This document shows, in pieces, positions 34,190 to 44,814 of a stretch of 64,000 nt of DNA. The first letter of the stretch is position 1, and every line of letters starts with the position of its first letter. The stretch is from Tenrec ecaudatus (lineage: Eukaryota > Chordata > Mammalia > Afrosoricida > Tenrecidae). The notes beneath the pieces are model-generated. The model was not told where the DNA came from, searched no databases, and was given only the letters and a program-made list of their open reading frames with translations. Position numbers and translations under genes: made by a program. The stretch spans positions 131,470,758-131,534,757 of the forward strand of contig NC_134536.1 of NCBI RefSeq assembly GCF_050624435.1, read 5' to 3'.

Positions 34190-34706
34190 TGTAAGTTAGT
34201 TAGTTTATCGTTCCAACTTGGATAATAAACACATGTGGGGTTAATTGAAGGGTGGAGGGATAAGTGGCTCAGTGAGCCTCGCCTTTCGAGTTCTTGGGTC
34301 TCTTGCTTTGTCATGGTCGAACCAGGGTGTAGCTGCCTTAGCCAGTTCCCTGCTTCAGCTGGCCAGGCTGACTTCCTGCAAGACCTCCCCAAGGAGAAGC
34401 CACATGGACCTACCCCGATGCAGCTCTGGGTGCTGGAGCAGCCATGTGGAGATCCTGCCAGTGCTAAGATGCTTATATGTTCACTAATTCATCTTTTCTC
34501 CTTCAGTCGGCATCATTGCCTGTGTTTGTGAGCTTGAGGAGGACTTTGTGGATTGGTGTCGAACATATGGGTTAATGTCGGACTTATGGGCTTGGGCAGC
34601 ACTGGGTTGAGATGCTTTCTTGATGTGTGCTTACCCTTTATATAAAACTCTCTCTTATACATGAGTTGCTGTGGGTTTGTTTCTCTAAAGGACCCAGACG
34701 AACACA
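34190..34706 (+). mobile_element. Solo LTR, family B (taatgaacacatgtgg type)
   Basis: Starts TGTAAGTTAG and ends GAACACA. acaaa occurs at both borders (34185-34189; 34704-34708, overlapping the end). The interior 'gataataaacacatgtgggg' and 'ggctcagtgagcctcgcctt' is shared with 44063-44577 and, in reverse, 58695-59050. Its 3' part resembles family A. Confidence 0.7.
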
Positions 34707-34829
34707 AAATGGAATCAAGCAGTATTTATGTATTTATTTTTTGCATCTGACACCATTTATTCAACAGGCAGCCAGAATGAAGTCAGGGGAGTGAGACTGC
34801 ATTCACCACACGTTCTCTGGACAGGTGTT

Positions 34830-35020
34830 TTCTGGGAAAGGACCTCACGCACCAGGAAGCAGAAGGACAGCGAAGAAGAGGCAGCGCCTTCGGGAGACGG
34901 GTTGACACGGGCTGCAAGGGTGGGCTGAGACCTAACAAGGCGAGGATGGCACGGGCCGGGCAATCTCAGCATGGTGAGCTCAGAGTCACGATGAGGCCGA
35001 GCTGACTGGAAGGCAGCTCA
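34830..35020 (+). mobile_element. RTE-type LINE, 3' end fragment
   Basis: 'cagcgaagaagaggcagcgc', 'gggagacgggttgacacggg', 'gcgaggatggcacgggccgg', then the tail near 'gagctgactggaaggcag' and caacagcaac. Confidence 0.7.
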
Positions 35021-35089
35021 CAACAGCAACATGCTTGTGAGCTCCATCCACGTTGCGACTGTCGTGCTTGCCCCTCTCCGCTGCTGTCT

Positions 35090-35465
35090 AGAACCCCGCT
35101 GTGTGAATGCACCAGGGGTTTCAACAGTTCTCCACGTGATGGGCACAGGGATAATCTGGCATGTTTTCCTGGGGGAGTGCTTCCTGGGCATGCCTCTGGG
35201 TGGACACCTTCAGTTCATGCCCTTCTGTGCTTATATACCTAGACGGTGCTAAGTCGTGGAGGTGGTGCGTCCTGTAGTCCGTTCAGATACTGCCAAAGTG
35301 GTGGTGAAATGTACTCCCCATCACCTTGGAGTGTTCATTCTCATTGCTCCACACCCCATCCGTATGGGGTATTGTCTGGATTCTTCATGTTAGCTAGCAG
35401 AAGCCAGGCTGTGCGCAAGGTCACTGAGTGGTCCCAGTGGTTTGGGATTGGTTGAGAACCTGGCG
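35090..35465 (-). mobile_element. Ancient L1 (L1M-type) fragment
   Basis: Reverse-strand L1 3' UTR features: 'gcttatatacctagacggtg', 'agatactgccaaagtggtgg' and 'ccccatcaccttggagtgtt'. Strongly diverged. Confidence 0.55.
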
Positions 35466-35640
35466 GTGGGCATTCCTAACCCAGCTAGAGAGCCTGCCGA
35501 GGAAGGGCTGAGTAGCCTCCTTCCATAAAGATTATAGTTGATGCTGGGTCACTGACCTGCTCTATCTGTCATCCAACAGATAGCATGAGCTGGAATTGAC
35601 TCCAGGACCGAGGGTTTGTTTTGCCCTTTGCTTGTTTTGG

Positions 35641-35832
35641 GTGGGGCACAGGGCTACTAACCACCAGTTCGAAACAACCAGCTGCTCCACTGGAGAAAGA
35701 TGAGGTTTTCAACTCCTATACACAGATACGGTGTCTGGGACACCCACCCGGGCAGTCCTACGCTGCCCTCTAAGGTTGGTAGGAGTGAGAACAGACTCCA
35801 CGGCAGCAGGGAGTGTGTTTTGTTGGTTTGGT
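35641..35832 (+). mobile_element. AfroSINE
   Basis: 'ctaaccaccagttcgaaaca', 'ccagctgctccactggagaa', 'cagtcctacgctgccctcta' and tail 'gaacagactccacggcagca'. Confidence 0.85.
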
Positions 35833-36911
35833 GCCATGCAGACCCACTGTAGCTTGGTCTCATTTTCCTGTGGCTACTGAGGCTGAGCCCTTGGGCATGC
35901 TTACGGGCCACTTCCACAGCCTCCTATGTGCAGTGCCTAGCGTGTTTGTCTGCAGGCCTCTGTGTAATGCAAGGACACAGCCAGTGGGCAGAAAGCCTGT
36001 GACTCACCCATTCTGATGGGACGCTTTCGGCTTAGCGAGACGGAGCTGGTGAAGCCAGGTAGACTCATGAGGGGTGGGGGTGGGGGTGTTTCTGGGCACC
36101 TACAGGAGCTATGATGCTGGAATTCCAGGAGACTCCTGGAGCAGCTGGGCTGGACCCTTCTCCTAGGCATGCTTATCAAGAGAAGGTACAAAAGCACCTG
36201 CTTGGGAGAGAAGGAAGTGCCACAGTACAGCCTTGCATGTCAGTGGTGTCATGGTGGCCAGAGCGGCAGCTGGGGGTCCCGTGGGCTGACCACAGAGTGG
36301 CATGCTGTGCTGGAAGGTCCCTCTGAATGGAAGGGACCGACACCAGGTCCAGCCCCACTGGCGTCATCTTTATTAGGAAAAAAATAAGTCAGGGAAGGTC
36401 ACGGAGCCATATGAACCAGGAAAAGTGACATCAGCTCTCGACTGTAGGAGAGGGGGACCAATGAGGCTTTGTTGACAGGAAGGCAGGAGCTCGGCCCGGC
36501 ACCCCCACCTCCTCCCCATGCAGGGACCTGGCAGCAAACATTTCATTCTGACATCTGCCAGCATAGCCTAGATAATCAGATTTCTCTGGGAGGACGAGGC
36601 TAAGCCATCAATAAAAAGGGGCAGATTTATCCTCCTGGCCTCCCTCGTTCCGTATGTACGGGCCAGGATCACCCTCAAATCACTGCAAGTCCTGGACCTT
36701 GTCACCAGCACTGTCGCCCATACAGTGAGCAAGGGCAATGCCTCACCAGACTCTTGCCATACTTGCCTAACCCCCTCCCCCAGGACGGTCCTGCCTGAGG
36801 CCACAGCTTCTCAAGGCCACGTGTCTGTCCCCAGGATGCTCCGTGTCTCCTGGAACTAGGAGACACTAGGGGCTGAGGATGCTCTTCTAGAATGGCCCCA
36901 CACCCCACACG
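35833..36911. other. Unassigned sequence
   Basis: No gene or named repeat. Open frames on both strands overlap and lack domains. Confidence 0.35.
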
Positions 36912-36955
36912 GTGTGAAGATACATCAAGCGACGTGTGAAGATACATCAAGCGAC
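36912..36955. repeat. Perfect 22-bp tandem duplication
   Basis: The 22-base unit beginning gtgtgaagatac occurs twice back to back without a mismatch (36912-36933, 36934-36955). Perfect identity implies a recent event or an assembly artefact. Confidence 0.95.
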
Positions 36956-37371
36956 AAGCTCCTGGACAGGCTGCCTGCAAGGCAGCTCAGAAATGAGCCC
37001 CAAGACCCAGCACATGAGGCCCCTAAAAGTGAGACCCCTGAAAGACCCCCCTCCCCTGGTCAGCGTGGGAGCGAGGAGGATCTCAAGGGCTAGCAGGTCC
37101 CCTGGACTCAGATTTCTCTCCCTAGACTCCCTGACAATATGCGTTTCCCCTCCTTATCCAGCCTGGGAAACTGCAGGAGTATTGGGCGGCGGGTGGCGGT
37201 GCGGGGGGAGGGGCGGGGGGAGTGTCTTAATTTCTCTGATCTTGAGAAAACAGTTCTATCTTTTGGTTGTGAGAAATGTTCCTTTAAGAACGACCTGGTT
37301 CTCCCTCCTCATTTGATATGCTAATAATCACGATGGTGCACTTGTCACCGGCCAGACTCTCCTAAGTCCAA
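36956..37371. other. Unassigned sequence with a G-rich patch
   Basis: 37180-37225 is G-rich (gtggcggtgcggggggagg) and might form G-quadruplex structure. Nothing else recognised. Confidence 0.4.
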
Positions 37372-37480
37372 CGTGATCCTCACAACGTTCTCTCATCACA
37401 CCCCTTTTCCAGGTAAGCCACCTGGAGGCATCTGGAGGCTCAGAAACGCGCGTGGCCACACAGAGAGCCACGTTATACAG
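37372..37480 (-). mobile_element. MIR
   Basis: 'gatcctcacaacgttctctc', 'ctggaggctcagaaacgcgc' and 'gtggccacacagag' are reverse-strand MIR. Confidence 0.6.
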
Positions 37481-37519
37481 AGCAAGGAGAGCAAGACTCG
37501 GGAAAGCGGAGTAATATTA

Positions 37520-37710
37520 CAGGCATCGTTTATTGAGGACAGACTTTGTGCCAGGGACTTTGCATATTTTAATGTTCCGTCTTATAAAAGCCTCGGGTGG
37601 GTCTGGTTCTCGTTTACAAATGAGGAGTCTAGACTCAGAGGAGGTGTGTGACTCAGCCCGGACGGCATACTGAGCAGGTGGACCTGCTCAGACTCAAACA
37701 CTGACGTCAC
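37520..37710 (-). mobile_element. MIR or related ancient SINE
   Basis: 'tttgtgccagggactttgca', 'ctcgtttacaaatgaggagt', 'tagactcagaggaggtgtgt' and 'cagactcaaacactgac' follow reverse MIR order. Confidence 0.7.
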
Positions 37711-37784
37711 TGGGGGGTTGCCAAACCACGGTGCCCATGCTCCCCCTGACAACATGGCCCTGGCATCCATGAGCTTCTGCAGCA

Positions 37785-38345
37785 CCCATGATTGAACTGG
37801 CAGCCCTAGGCCTCATCCTCCAACCTCCCACCATGAGGACTATGCCTCTGTCCTGCACGGGATTGGGTTACCCAATAAGCAAGGTAAGCACAGGTTCTCT
37901 GATGCTTCCTTACTAATCTGCAGTGAACAATTGCATGTCTTTTTCAACGCAGCAACAATACTACTCCCAGGTCTGGCTGGCATCTGCCTCTTTCCCAACC
38001 CCATAGCACCTGGAACCAAGGCCTCTTCTGATGGGACAGACGATTCAGGAAACAAGGTAAGCATGGATCTACTTGTACTTATGAATCTCTAATGAACAAT
38101 TGAACTTGTTTTTTTTAACCCCATCAAAGATTCTGCTTCTAGGTCTGGTTGACATCTGTCTGTCTCCTAAACCTACAGCACCTTCCTGCCAAATCAGAGC
38201 CTCTCTTCAGAGGTACACTCTCTGACAGGGACAGAGTGCCCAGCAAGCAAGGTAAACATCAGCTTACTCAGTGTGTGGTGAAGAGTTTCATACATTTTCA
38301 CCACGTCCTGTTCGCACTACAGAGGAATGAGTACGTAAGCACAAG
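37785..38345 (+). repeat. Tandem repeat of about 175-195 bp with exon-like units
   Basis: Three diverged units. Each carries a CAAGGTAA(G/A)C box (37880, 38053, 38248; spacing 173 and 195 bases) and a preceding block starting GTCTGGNTG at 37971 and 38143. That block follows an AG after a pyrimidine-rich run, so units look like an acceptor, an 86-109 bp exon and a perfect donor (AAG|GTAAGC). The open translation across unit 1 is short and matches no family I know. It could be duplicated exons, or a plain minisatellite with lucky splice-like motifs. Confidence 0.6.
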
Positions 38346-39204
38346 GAAGCCCCAGCTTACTTTATTTACTGGGTACTGAGCCTCTGCTCCTGTTCTGGAG
38401 AAGGTTGGCCCTGACCAGACTGCAGTTGACTGTGCCATCGCCAGGGTGAGGATGGTGAAATCATCCCCCCGCCCCGACCCGCTCCTCTGTCCTGTCTCCC
38501 ATTGGCCAGCTCCCTCGAACCACTTTTAGTTTACTCTTGCCTTCCAACAACCAGCCAGTTACATGTAGTGGACCACGACTGAATGTGTAACCAACCAGTC
38601 GGGTGTGCAGGATAGAGCCCCGGGCAGCATTTCATTCCATTGTGCATGCGTCACCATCAGCTGGGGAAGGGTTCCACTTAACAGCTGCCTCCCTTAATTG
38701 CCCTTTGCTGTCCAAATGCGGACTTGGATCTGGGGTTCGAGCAGGAGTCTGGGGCACCCTCCTTGCTTGTTTCAGTGATCTCTTCCCCATGATCTGGGCT
38801 TCAGTATTTAGTGCAGATTTAGTGCAGGTACACTGAAGGCAAGGAAGGGGAGGGGATGCCCACTGGCTGGCGTCTGACAGAGAGGCCTCTGTCACAGGAG
38901 AATGCAGGTCCCTCAATCCTGAGGACCCTCCATGAGGAGTCAGTGAGTCTGGGGTACAGGCCAGGCTTAAATAACAGAGTCCCTTAGGGCTGTGAAAATC
39001 TTTACACCCACTCCTTCACGGGACGGATCAGTAAAAGCCGATCTGGGTCTCCTCCCTTTAAAGAAAATTGTGCCTTTGAGATCCCACGTGACCTACTCCA
39101 CAAACAAGATGTCTTTGAGTCAGGACTGGTCATTCTTCACACAAAACATCAAGAGGGTGTTTGGTTCAAGATGTTTTTGGAAAGTTATTGCTGCTCTTGT
39201 TGTC
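38346..39204. other. Unassigned sequence
   Basis: No gene or named repeat. Lies between the tandem repeat and an AfroSINE. Confidence 0.35.
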
Positions 39205-39630
39205 AGTTCCCATGGAGTACACTCTGACTCACAGTGACCCCGAGGGTGTAGGATCAGGGGTCCTCAAACTTTTTAAACAGGGAGCCAGTTCACTGTCCCT
39301 CTGACCCATTGGAGGACCGGACTATAATTTTTTAAAAAACTATGAAAAAATTCTGATGCACACTGTATATATCTTATTTTGAAGTAAAAAACAAAATGGG
39401 GCAAAAACACCCAGCAGGCCAGATAAATGTCCTTGGAGGACTGCATGTGGGCCATGGGTCATAGTTTGAGGACCCCTAGGTGGGTAGGCCAGCTCCATCA
39501 CATGTACAAAGCTACGGGCTTCCAGCTGGTCCCTCGGCCTGCCTCCCTCGAGCCTCTGGCTGGGTTTGAATCACCAAACTTTCGACTGATAGTCCAACAT
39601 TTAACAATCTATACCACGCAAGGACTCTGT
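39205..39630 (-). mobile_element. AfroSINE interrupted by a hAT element
   Basis: Tail part 39205-39254 (cccatggagtacactctgac, 'ctcacagtgaccccgag') and head part 39479-39630 ('gctgggtttgaatcaccaaa', 'tttcgactgatagtccaac') are separated by a 224-bp DNA transposon. Confidence 0.8.
39255..39478. mobile_element. hAT MITE of a second type (OposCharlie1-like)
   Basis: Terminal inverted repeats caggggtcctcaaact at the left and the complement of agtttgaggacccct at the right. The interior has cagccagttcactgtccc-like and 'ggaggaccggactataattt' parts. Symmetric layout and end bases are hAT-like; the name OC1 is from memory and tentative. The 8-bp target copy is not clean. Confidence 0.65.
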
Positions 39631-39759
39631 AAAAAGGATGCACATACATATGTACATATACGGTAGGCAAATGAGCACCACATGATGTATAATGACTGTC
39701 TAATAATATCTACATAAAGCATAGGCTTCGAAAAGTTCATGGAACTTGGGATGAATAGA
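39631..39759. other. Short unassigned stretch with a mariner-end-like motif
   Basis: 39726-39745 (ggcttcgaaaagttcatgga) resembles another mammalian mariner terminus. Too short to assign. Confidence 0.3.
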
Positions 39760-40341
39760 TAATGAGGGTAAGTCAAAAGGTATTGCTATGAAATCACAGA
39801 AACTTTTATTAAACAAAATATCCAATTGTGAAGCTATGGTTCCCTGATTATTTTCCCTCCATTTGGCCTGTACATTTCTAAATGTAACATGTCCATCTCT
39901 CTAACCCTTCCCTGAAGAATTCTGCATCGCCTGTTCACACCAATTAAAATGGGCAGTTTAGGCATCTGTGAGGTTCTCAAAACGTATCACTCCTGAAGGT
40001 TCTTTGGACTTAGGGAGCAAAAAGGAGTCTGAAGTGGTAAGATCAGGCTCACACGGTGGATGGGGTAAGGTTTCCCAATGAAATCCTCACCAGGGAGTCT
40101 TTGCTACAGATTGTTGGAATAGAAAAAACATGTCTCACCCCACTTTCCAGGCCATTCCTTCACTGGCGCTGTAGTCAGTGACCTAACACTTCATAATAGG
40201 CCCCTGTGATTGTCCTGTGTCCTCTGAGAAGATCTGTCTGTCAAGATGTCCTCTTGGGAGTCCCCGGAACCATTGCCATCCCTCCTAGCTGACCTTGCTG
40301 CCTTGCTCATCTTCGAGGTCTTCCCAATTGTCTTTACAATG
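39760..40341 (-). pseudogene. mariner transposase remnant
   Basis: On the minus strand, about 40070 to 40004, an uninterrupted stretch reads LPHPPCEPDLTTSDSFLLPK. This is the mariner signature around the third catalytic aspartate (family form HPPYSPDLxPSDYxLF). The left end gagggtaagtcaaaagg looks like a mariner terminal repeat. Upstream frames are broken by stops, so the enzyme is dead. The remnant is cut at 40342 by an LTR. Confidence 0.72.
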
Positions 40342-40856
40342 TGTGCTAGTCCGGGTAGACCAGAGAAAAAAATTCATAGAAACTCATATATGTGTATAGG
40401 AAAGAGCTGCATATAAAAGTATTTGTATATTACAAAAACATCCCAGTCCAACTCAGATCGATTCCTTAAGTCCAATATTATCCCATATGTTGATACTAGT
40501 CCATAATTCTTCTTTAGACTCACGCAGCCATGCAATGACACCAAATGTAGGAAGACCACAGGTCAGTGGATGGAAAGTCTTGTGGACCCAGTGGCAGTGG
40601 AAGCATCTCAGCGCTGGCATGGGTCTCCATGTGGTTCCTCCAGCACCAGGGCTCTGGCTCTATCAGGGTAGCTCCATGTGGCTTGTCAACAGGATTGTCT
40701 TGCAGGGAGAATATGTGTGTGTCCAGCCTCCAGGGAGCTATTTATCTCCTTAGCACCTCCAATTGAGGTCATCAAGCTGCAACCTGACTGACAGGCTAAA
40801 CTCCACCCCTCACTCCTAATAGTCTCAAGTTGACAACAGATTAAGTAACTACCACA
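40342..40856 (-). mobile_element. Solo LTR, family A, with perfect target duplication
   Basis: Runs from TGTGCTAGTCCGGG to ACCACA (515 bp) and is flanked by CAATG on both sides (40337-40341, 40857-40861; the match extends to ACAATG if the last A is shared). This proves retroviral-type integration for the family. Host sequence rejoins across it as tctttacaatg|cttgg. Confidence 0.85.
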
Positions 40857-40861
40857 CAATG

Positions 40862-40944
40862 CTTGGCCCTTCTGGAAACTGCTGGAGCAGCATTCCCATG
40901 CACTCTCACAAACTTGTTGCCAAACTTCAACCGTTGTTTCATGT
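40862..40944. other. Host sequence right of the LTR
   Basis: Continues from 40341 and may be the upstream part of the mariner remnant. No readable motif. Confidence 0.3.
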
Positions 40945-41555
40945 CCTGGATTACAATTCCCACAATGTAGTGCCACTTTTCCCATTCTCTCCTTTGTTTC
41001 CCTCTTCCATTCCACCTTCTTTCCTAGCTCTTCCTGCCTTCCAAATGGTCTTTGGGCAGATGCTGCCCTTTTGACCCAAGATGGTTGAGGATTCTAAAGA
41101 GTATGCATCTCCCTAGTGTTATTGGTCAGCTTATAGACCTGCCAGCAGTTTGGCTGACAATCGAGCCCCATGCATAGGCCCAGTTCTAGACCTGAAGGGT
41201 GACTTAAGGCCATACTCTTGGGAGGTCCACCAGTCTTTATCCAACCAAGAAGTCTAGGCATTTTGATGATTCCCAGTTTTGTTCCACATTTTCTCCCACT
41301 ATATGCACAGCCTTCCAAGGTTATCCCTTTCAGAGAGGTTGGTCGTGGGCACCAGGGAGCATCATCCAGTTCTTCAGGTTCCGGGGTCGTGGAAGCTGAC
41401 ACTTCCATGGTCCATTAGTCCAGTGGATTAATTGTTTCCATGGTCTTTGCTCTTCTTCATTTTTCTTTGTTCTGAGCAGGGAGAGACCAATCATTGCACT
41501 TCCCAGAGCTACTTGCACAATTACTCCTGGTGTAACCAAAGCAAAAATCCACCCT
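40945..41555 (-). mobile_element. Afrotherian L1 3' UTR
   Basis: 'gcagatgctgcccttttgac', 'ccaagatggttgaggattct', 'gagccccatgcataggccca', 'gagcatcatccagttcttca'. Same order as 29690-30400. Confidence 0.75.
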
Positions 41556-41700
41556 TCCTGCCATCAAATCTATTCTGACCCATCGCAGCCCAGTAAGGCA
41601 GAATCAACTTGCTCCTGAGAGTTTCTGTGTGTAGAAAGCCACTTTAGCCACTGATGGATCCAAGCTTCTGGCCTGTGGTTAGCAGTCCCCCAGGTAACCA
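41556..41700 (-). mobile_element. AfroSINE
   Basis: 'gccatcaaatctattctgac', 'ccatcgcagcccagtaaggc', 'gcctgtggttagcagtcccc'. Confidence 0.8.
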
Positions 41701-41714
41701 CTTAGAAGACAGAG

Positions 41715-41865
41715 ATGTGTATTGGGCTGGCAATGCAAGGTCAGCAGTTCGAAACCACCAGAGGCTCCCTGGGGGAAAGATGAGAATTTCCACTCCGGTA
41801 AAGAGTTACAGCCTTCTGCTCTGTCTTACAGGTTCCCTATGACTCAGCATCCACTCGTTGGCCAT
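41715..41865 (+). mobile_element. AfroSINE
   Basis: 'tgcaaggtcagcagttcgaa', 'accaccagaggctccctggg', 'gtaaagagttacagcctt' and tail 'ctatgactcagcatcc'. Lies head-to-head with the preceding copy. Confidence 0.88.
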
Positions 41866-41924
41866 GGATTTATTTTTAATATGGGGGAGGTAGGCTAACC
41901 AATATTAGAATGAACAAAGCCTAT

Positions 41925-42040
41925 TCAAGCACTTTTTCATCCCGTGTATATTTGTTAAGTGTCTGCTAAGAGCCAAGCACTGAACTGGATGTCAAGCATT
42001 CAGTGGTGAACAAGCCAAAAACATTTCATTTCTGCCAGTG
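41925..42040. mobile_element. Ancient L2/MIR-like repeat
   Basis: 'tttgttaagtgtctgctaag', 'agccaagcactgaactggat' and 'cagtggtgaacaagccaaa' match a widespread ancient mammalian repeat motif. Confidence 0.55.
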
Positions 42041-42501
42041 GAGAGGGGAGAAGGAGGGCATCCTCTTCACTTAAGGCACATACCAAGTATGCTGCCCACG
42101 CCACGTGAGTTCACGTCCCATTGGTTACATTCTATTCATATGAACACGACTTCCTTCCAATGGAGTTGGGAAATAGACTCATTGTCCAGGTGCTCCCATT
42201 TCTAGCTACGACTCGGGGACCTGTTATTCAAGGAAGAAGAGGAGAAGGACAATAAGCATTCTCACCCACAGATTCTGAGAGGAATGATGTGCTGGGGTCC
42301 TTTGTGATGTTCATGCTACTCGTTTCTCTCCCTACAATATAGCCCACAGCACCAAGGCTGTCTGGTCCCAGTCCTAAGACCTGCGCTGATACTGTACCCC
42401 CATGTTTCCCTGGCCTCAGAAAGCTAGGACAAGATCGGTATCCACGCTGTGCTGTGGCTGTTGGTTGCTGTTGAATTGGCTCCAATTCATGATGTGTAAG
42501 A
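42041..42501. other. Unassigned sequence with an AfroSINE scrap
   Basis: 42452-42495 (gctgttgaattggctccaat) looks like a worn AfroSINE tail. The rest is unassigned. Confidence 0.4.
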
Positions 42502-42659
42502 CAGTGGTTCTCAAGCTGTGGGTCGTGAATGCCTGATTTATAATAGTAGCAACGTACAGTTATGAAGTAGAAATGAAAATAGTTTTGTGGTTGGGGGGTC
42601 ACCACAACAGGAGGAACTGTATTAAGGGGTTGCGGCATTAGGAAGGTTGAAAACCACTG
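42502..42659 (+). mobile_element. SPIN-like hAT MITE, copy 2
   Basis: Ends cagtggttctcaagctgtgg and 'ggaaggttgaaaaccactg'. The interior 'agcaacgtacagttatgaag' and 'ggggggtcaccacaaca' is typical of SPIN. Flanks gtgtaaga (42494-42501) and ttataaga (42660-42667) agree at 6 of 8 bases, a credible worn 8-bp duplication. Confidence 0.88.
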
Positions 42660-42684
42660 TTATAAGAAATAAAATACTACCAGG

Positions 42685-43237
42685 GGTCAGGAATTGAATC
42701 CTGTCTCCCTACACCCCAAATAGGATTCTCTGTGGTTCGGTAGATATGTCATGATGGCATCTGGAAGTTATGCAATGTGATCCACCAATTGGTTGTAAGG
42801 AGATTAAGACAGGGAACAGCATCCTTACCCAGATACATGCCTGATATGATGTAAGGAGAGTGTCCCTGAGATGTGGCCTATATCATTTTTATTCTTATAA
42901 TAAAGAAAAGAGAGAACAGAGCAGAAGAGGGAACGGACTGCCGCTAAGAGAGAAGAGTCGGAGGTGAAGCATATCCTTTGGATCCGCTGATGAGAACTTC
43001 CTAGACCCAGGGGCAGACTGATGCCAAGACTCATCGAACTCCAAGATATGCCAGGCCAACGGCTGTTCAAAGAAGACACGGGCCTTCTCCTGGAGAGCAC
43101 ACAGAGAGAAAGCCTTCCCCTTGGGATGGCATCCTGAATTCGGACTCTAACTTCCTTGGCACTGAAAGAGTCCATTTCGGTTTGTCACAGCCGTCGACAG
43201 TGGTGCTTCTGTTATCGCAGCACCAGATGGCTCACAC
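42685..43237 (+). mobile_element. LTR of MaLR/MLT-like type
   Basis: 'gaattgaatcctgtctccct', 'atgatgtaaggagagtgtcc', 'gggatggcatcctgaattcg' and end 'gttatcgcagcaccagatgg'. Diverged; no duplication seen. Confidence 0.55.
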
Positions 43238-43929
43238 ACCTGGTCTCGTGACATCTTCCTGATGGTTGATGGACGTGAGGCCATCGTCGTGCCATTGTGT
43301 TAATTCCTCTCCATGGCGTTTCTTTTTCCTTTCTTTTTTTCTACCAATTGATCTTTCCTGTTGCTGTGTCCAAAGCATGAAAAACAAACCCATTGCTTCT
43401 AAGGAGTCCTGGATTGTTTTCCTTCTAAGACCGATTTGGGGATTCTTCTGACAGTTCACTAGGTTCAAAAGTGTTTGCCAACCACACAATTCAAGCACAT
43501 CAATTTATTCTTCTGTCTTCTTTTTTATCATCAAATTTTGATAAATGGAACAAAGTCAGGAGCCAGTAGACTCGGGTCAGGGAGCATGTACCCTGAAGAG
43601 TGCATCAGAATGAATATTCTCTCTTCTCTCGGCTCTGTTAGCTGATGGAGTTCATTCTGACCGACCACCAGGCCTGAAGGAGAGGCTGGAGTGAGTGAAG
43701 GGACCACAGAACAGAAAGGAGATGGATATTTTTACCATTGTTTAAACCAAGTACTTTACATCGTTTTACCTAGTTACTTTAGGCCATAGTCACTCTAATT
43801 TTTGTTTTATTTTAAATTTTCTGGCCTGTGCCAGGAAACCAGAAACAAAAACCTGAATATAACTTGAACAACCATTTCAACCCCCTTGAGCTAATTGCAG
43901 AACACAGAGCCTTTTCCAATATACATGCA
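43238..43929. other. Unassigned sequence
   Basis: AT-rich, with a pyrimidine run near 43320-43360. No gene or repeat named. Confidence 0.35.
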
Positions 43930-44062
43930 ATAGTCGACAGATAGAACATACATGCAATGGGCCATGAAACAAAGTTTCAATTCATTTAACCAGGGAAAAT
44001 GATCTAGGGTATGTTTTCTGATCATATGGGATCAAATTAATTATCAATAACAATAGAATAAC

Positions 44063-44577
44063 TGTGAGGTCGATAGTTTATTGTGCCAACCTGACCAATA
44101 AACACATGTGGCATTAATTGAAGGACGGAGAGCTAAATGGCTCGGTGAGCCTCGCCTTTCTTGTCTCTTGTTTTTTTGCCTCAATTTGCAAGCTACATTA
44201 CCTGTGGGACACCTAATCTGTGGACTGTTGTCACTGTAATTTGAGGTTCCTTCAAGACCTGCTTCACCACACCATTGGAATTTACATCTCTTGAACTGGG
44301 GGCTGTCGGACCCTGTCATCTGGCTGCCTATTGGTGACCTGCCTTGCTGTCTGCTGCCTGTGCCCGGATAGACTGAGTTGCTCTACAGAGCACTACCCGG
44401 CGGCCCTCAAGACTCAAAGGACTTTCTCATGGGAGTGAGTTGCACTGAGCCATTTGTACTGCTTTATAAATAATTTAATTAACTGTTTATTTCTTATGTA
44501 ATACATCTATCTGTGTGTATATATAAATAATTATTAGCATTCTGATTTTGTTTCTCTAGAGAGCCCTGTCTAACACA
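44063..44577 (+). mobile_element. Solo LTR, family B, inside the old L1
   Basis: From TGTGAGGTCG to TAACACA (515 bp), with 'accaataaacacatgtggca' and 'cggtgagcctcgcctttctt'. L1 ORF2 text stops before it and resumes after it. No clean 5-bp duplication. Confidence 0.75.
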
Positions 44578-44814
44578 AACTTTATATAAATATTTAGAAA
44601 TTAGACATTTTGCTAGAAAACCCTGGATTAAAGGAGAAATCACAAATGCAAACTACTTCTAACTCATTGATAGAGTGAAACCCAGCAAACAATGTCTGTG
44701 GGCTATAACTACAGCAGTGTTTCGAGGGGAATGTATAGCTTTAAATATGTACGCTAAAAAGACAAGACAGCTAAAAACCACGTACTTCAGGCCTTAACTT
44801 GCTGTGAAGCTGCT

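Noticed and set aside
43501..43900. L1 extension upstream of 43930
   Set aside because: No ORF2-like text could be read; left unassigned.
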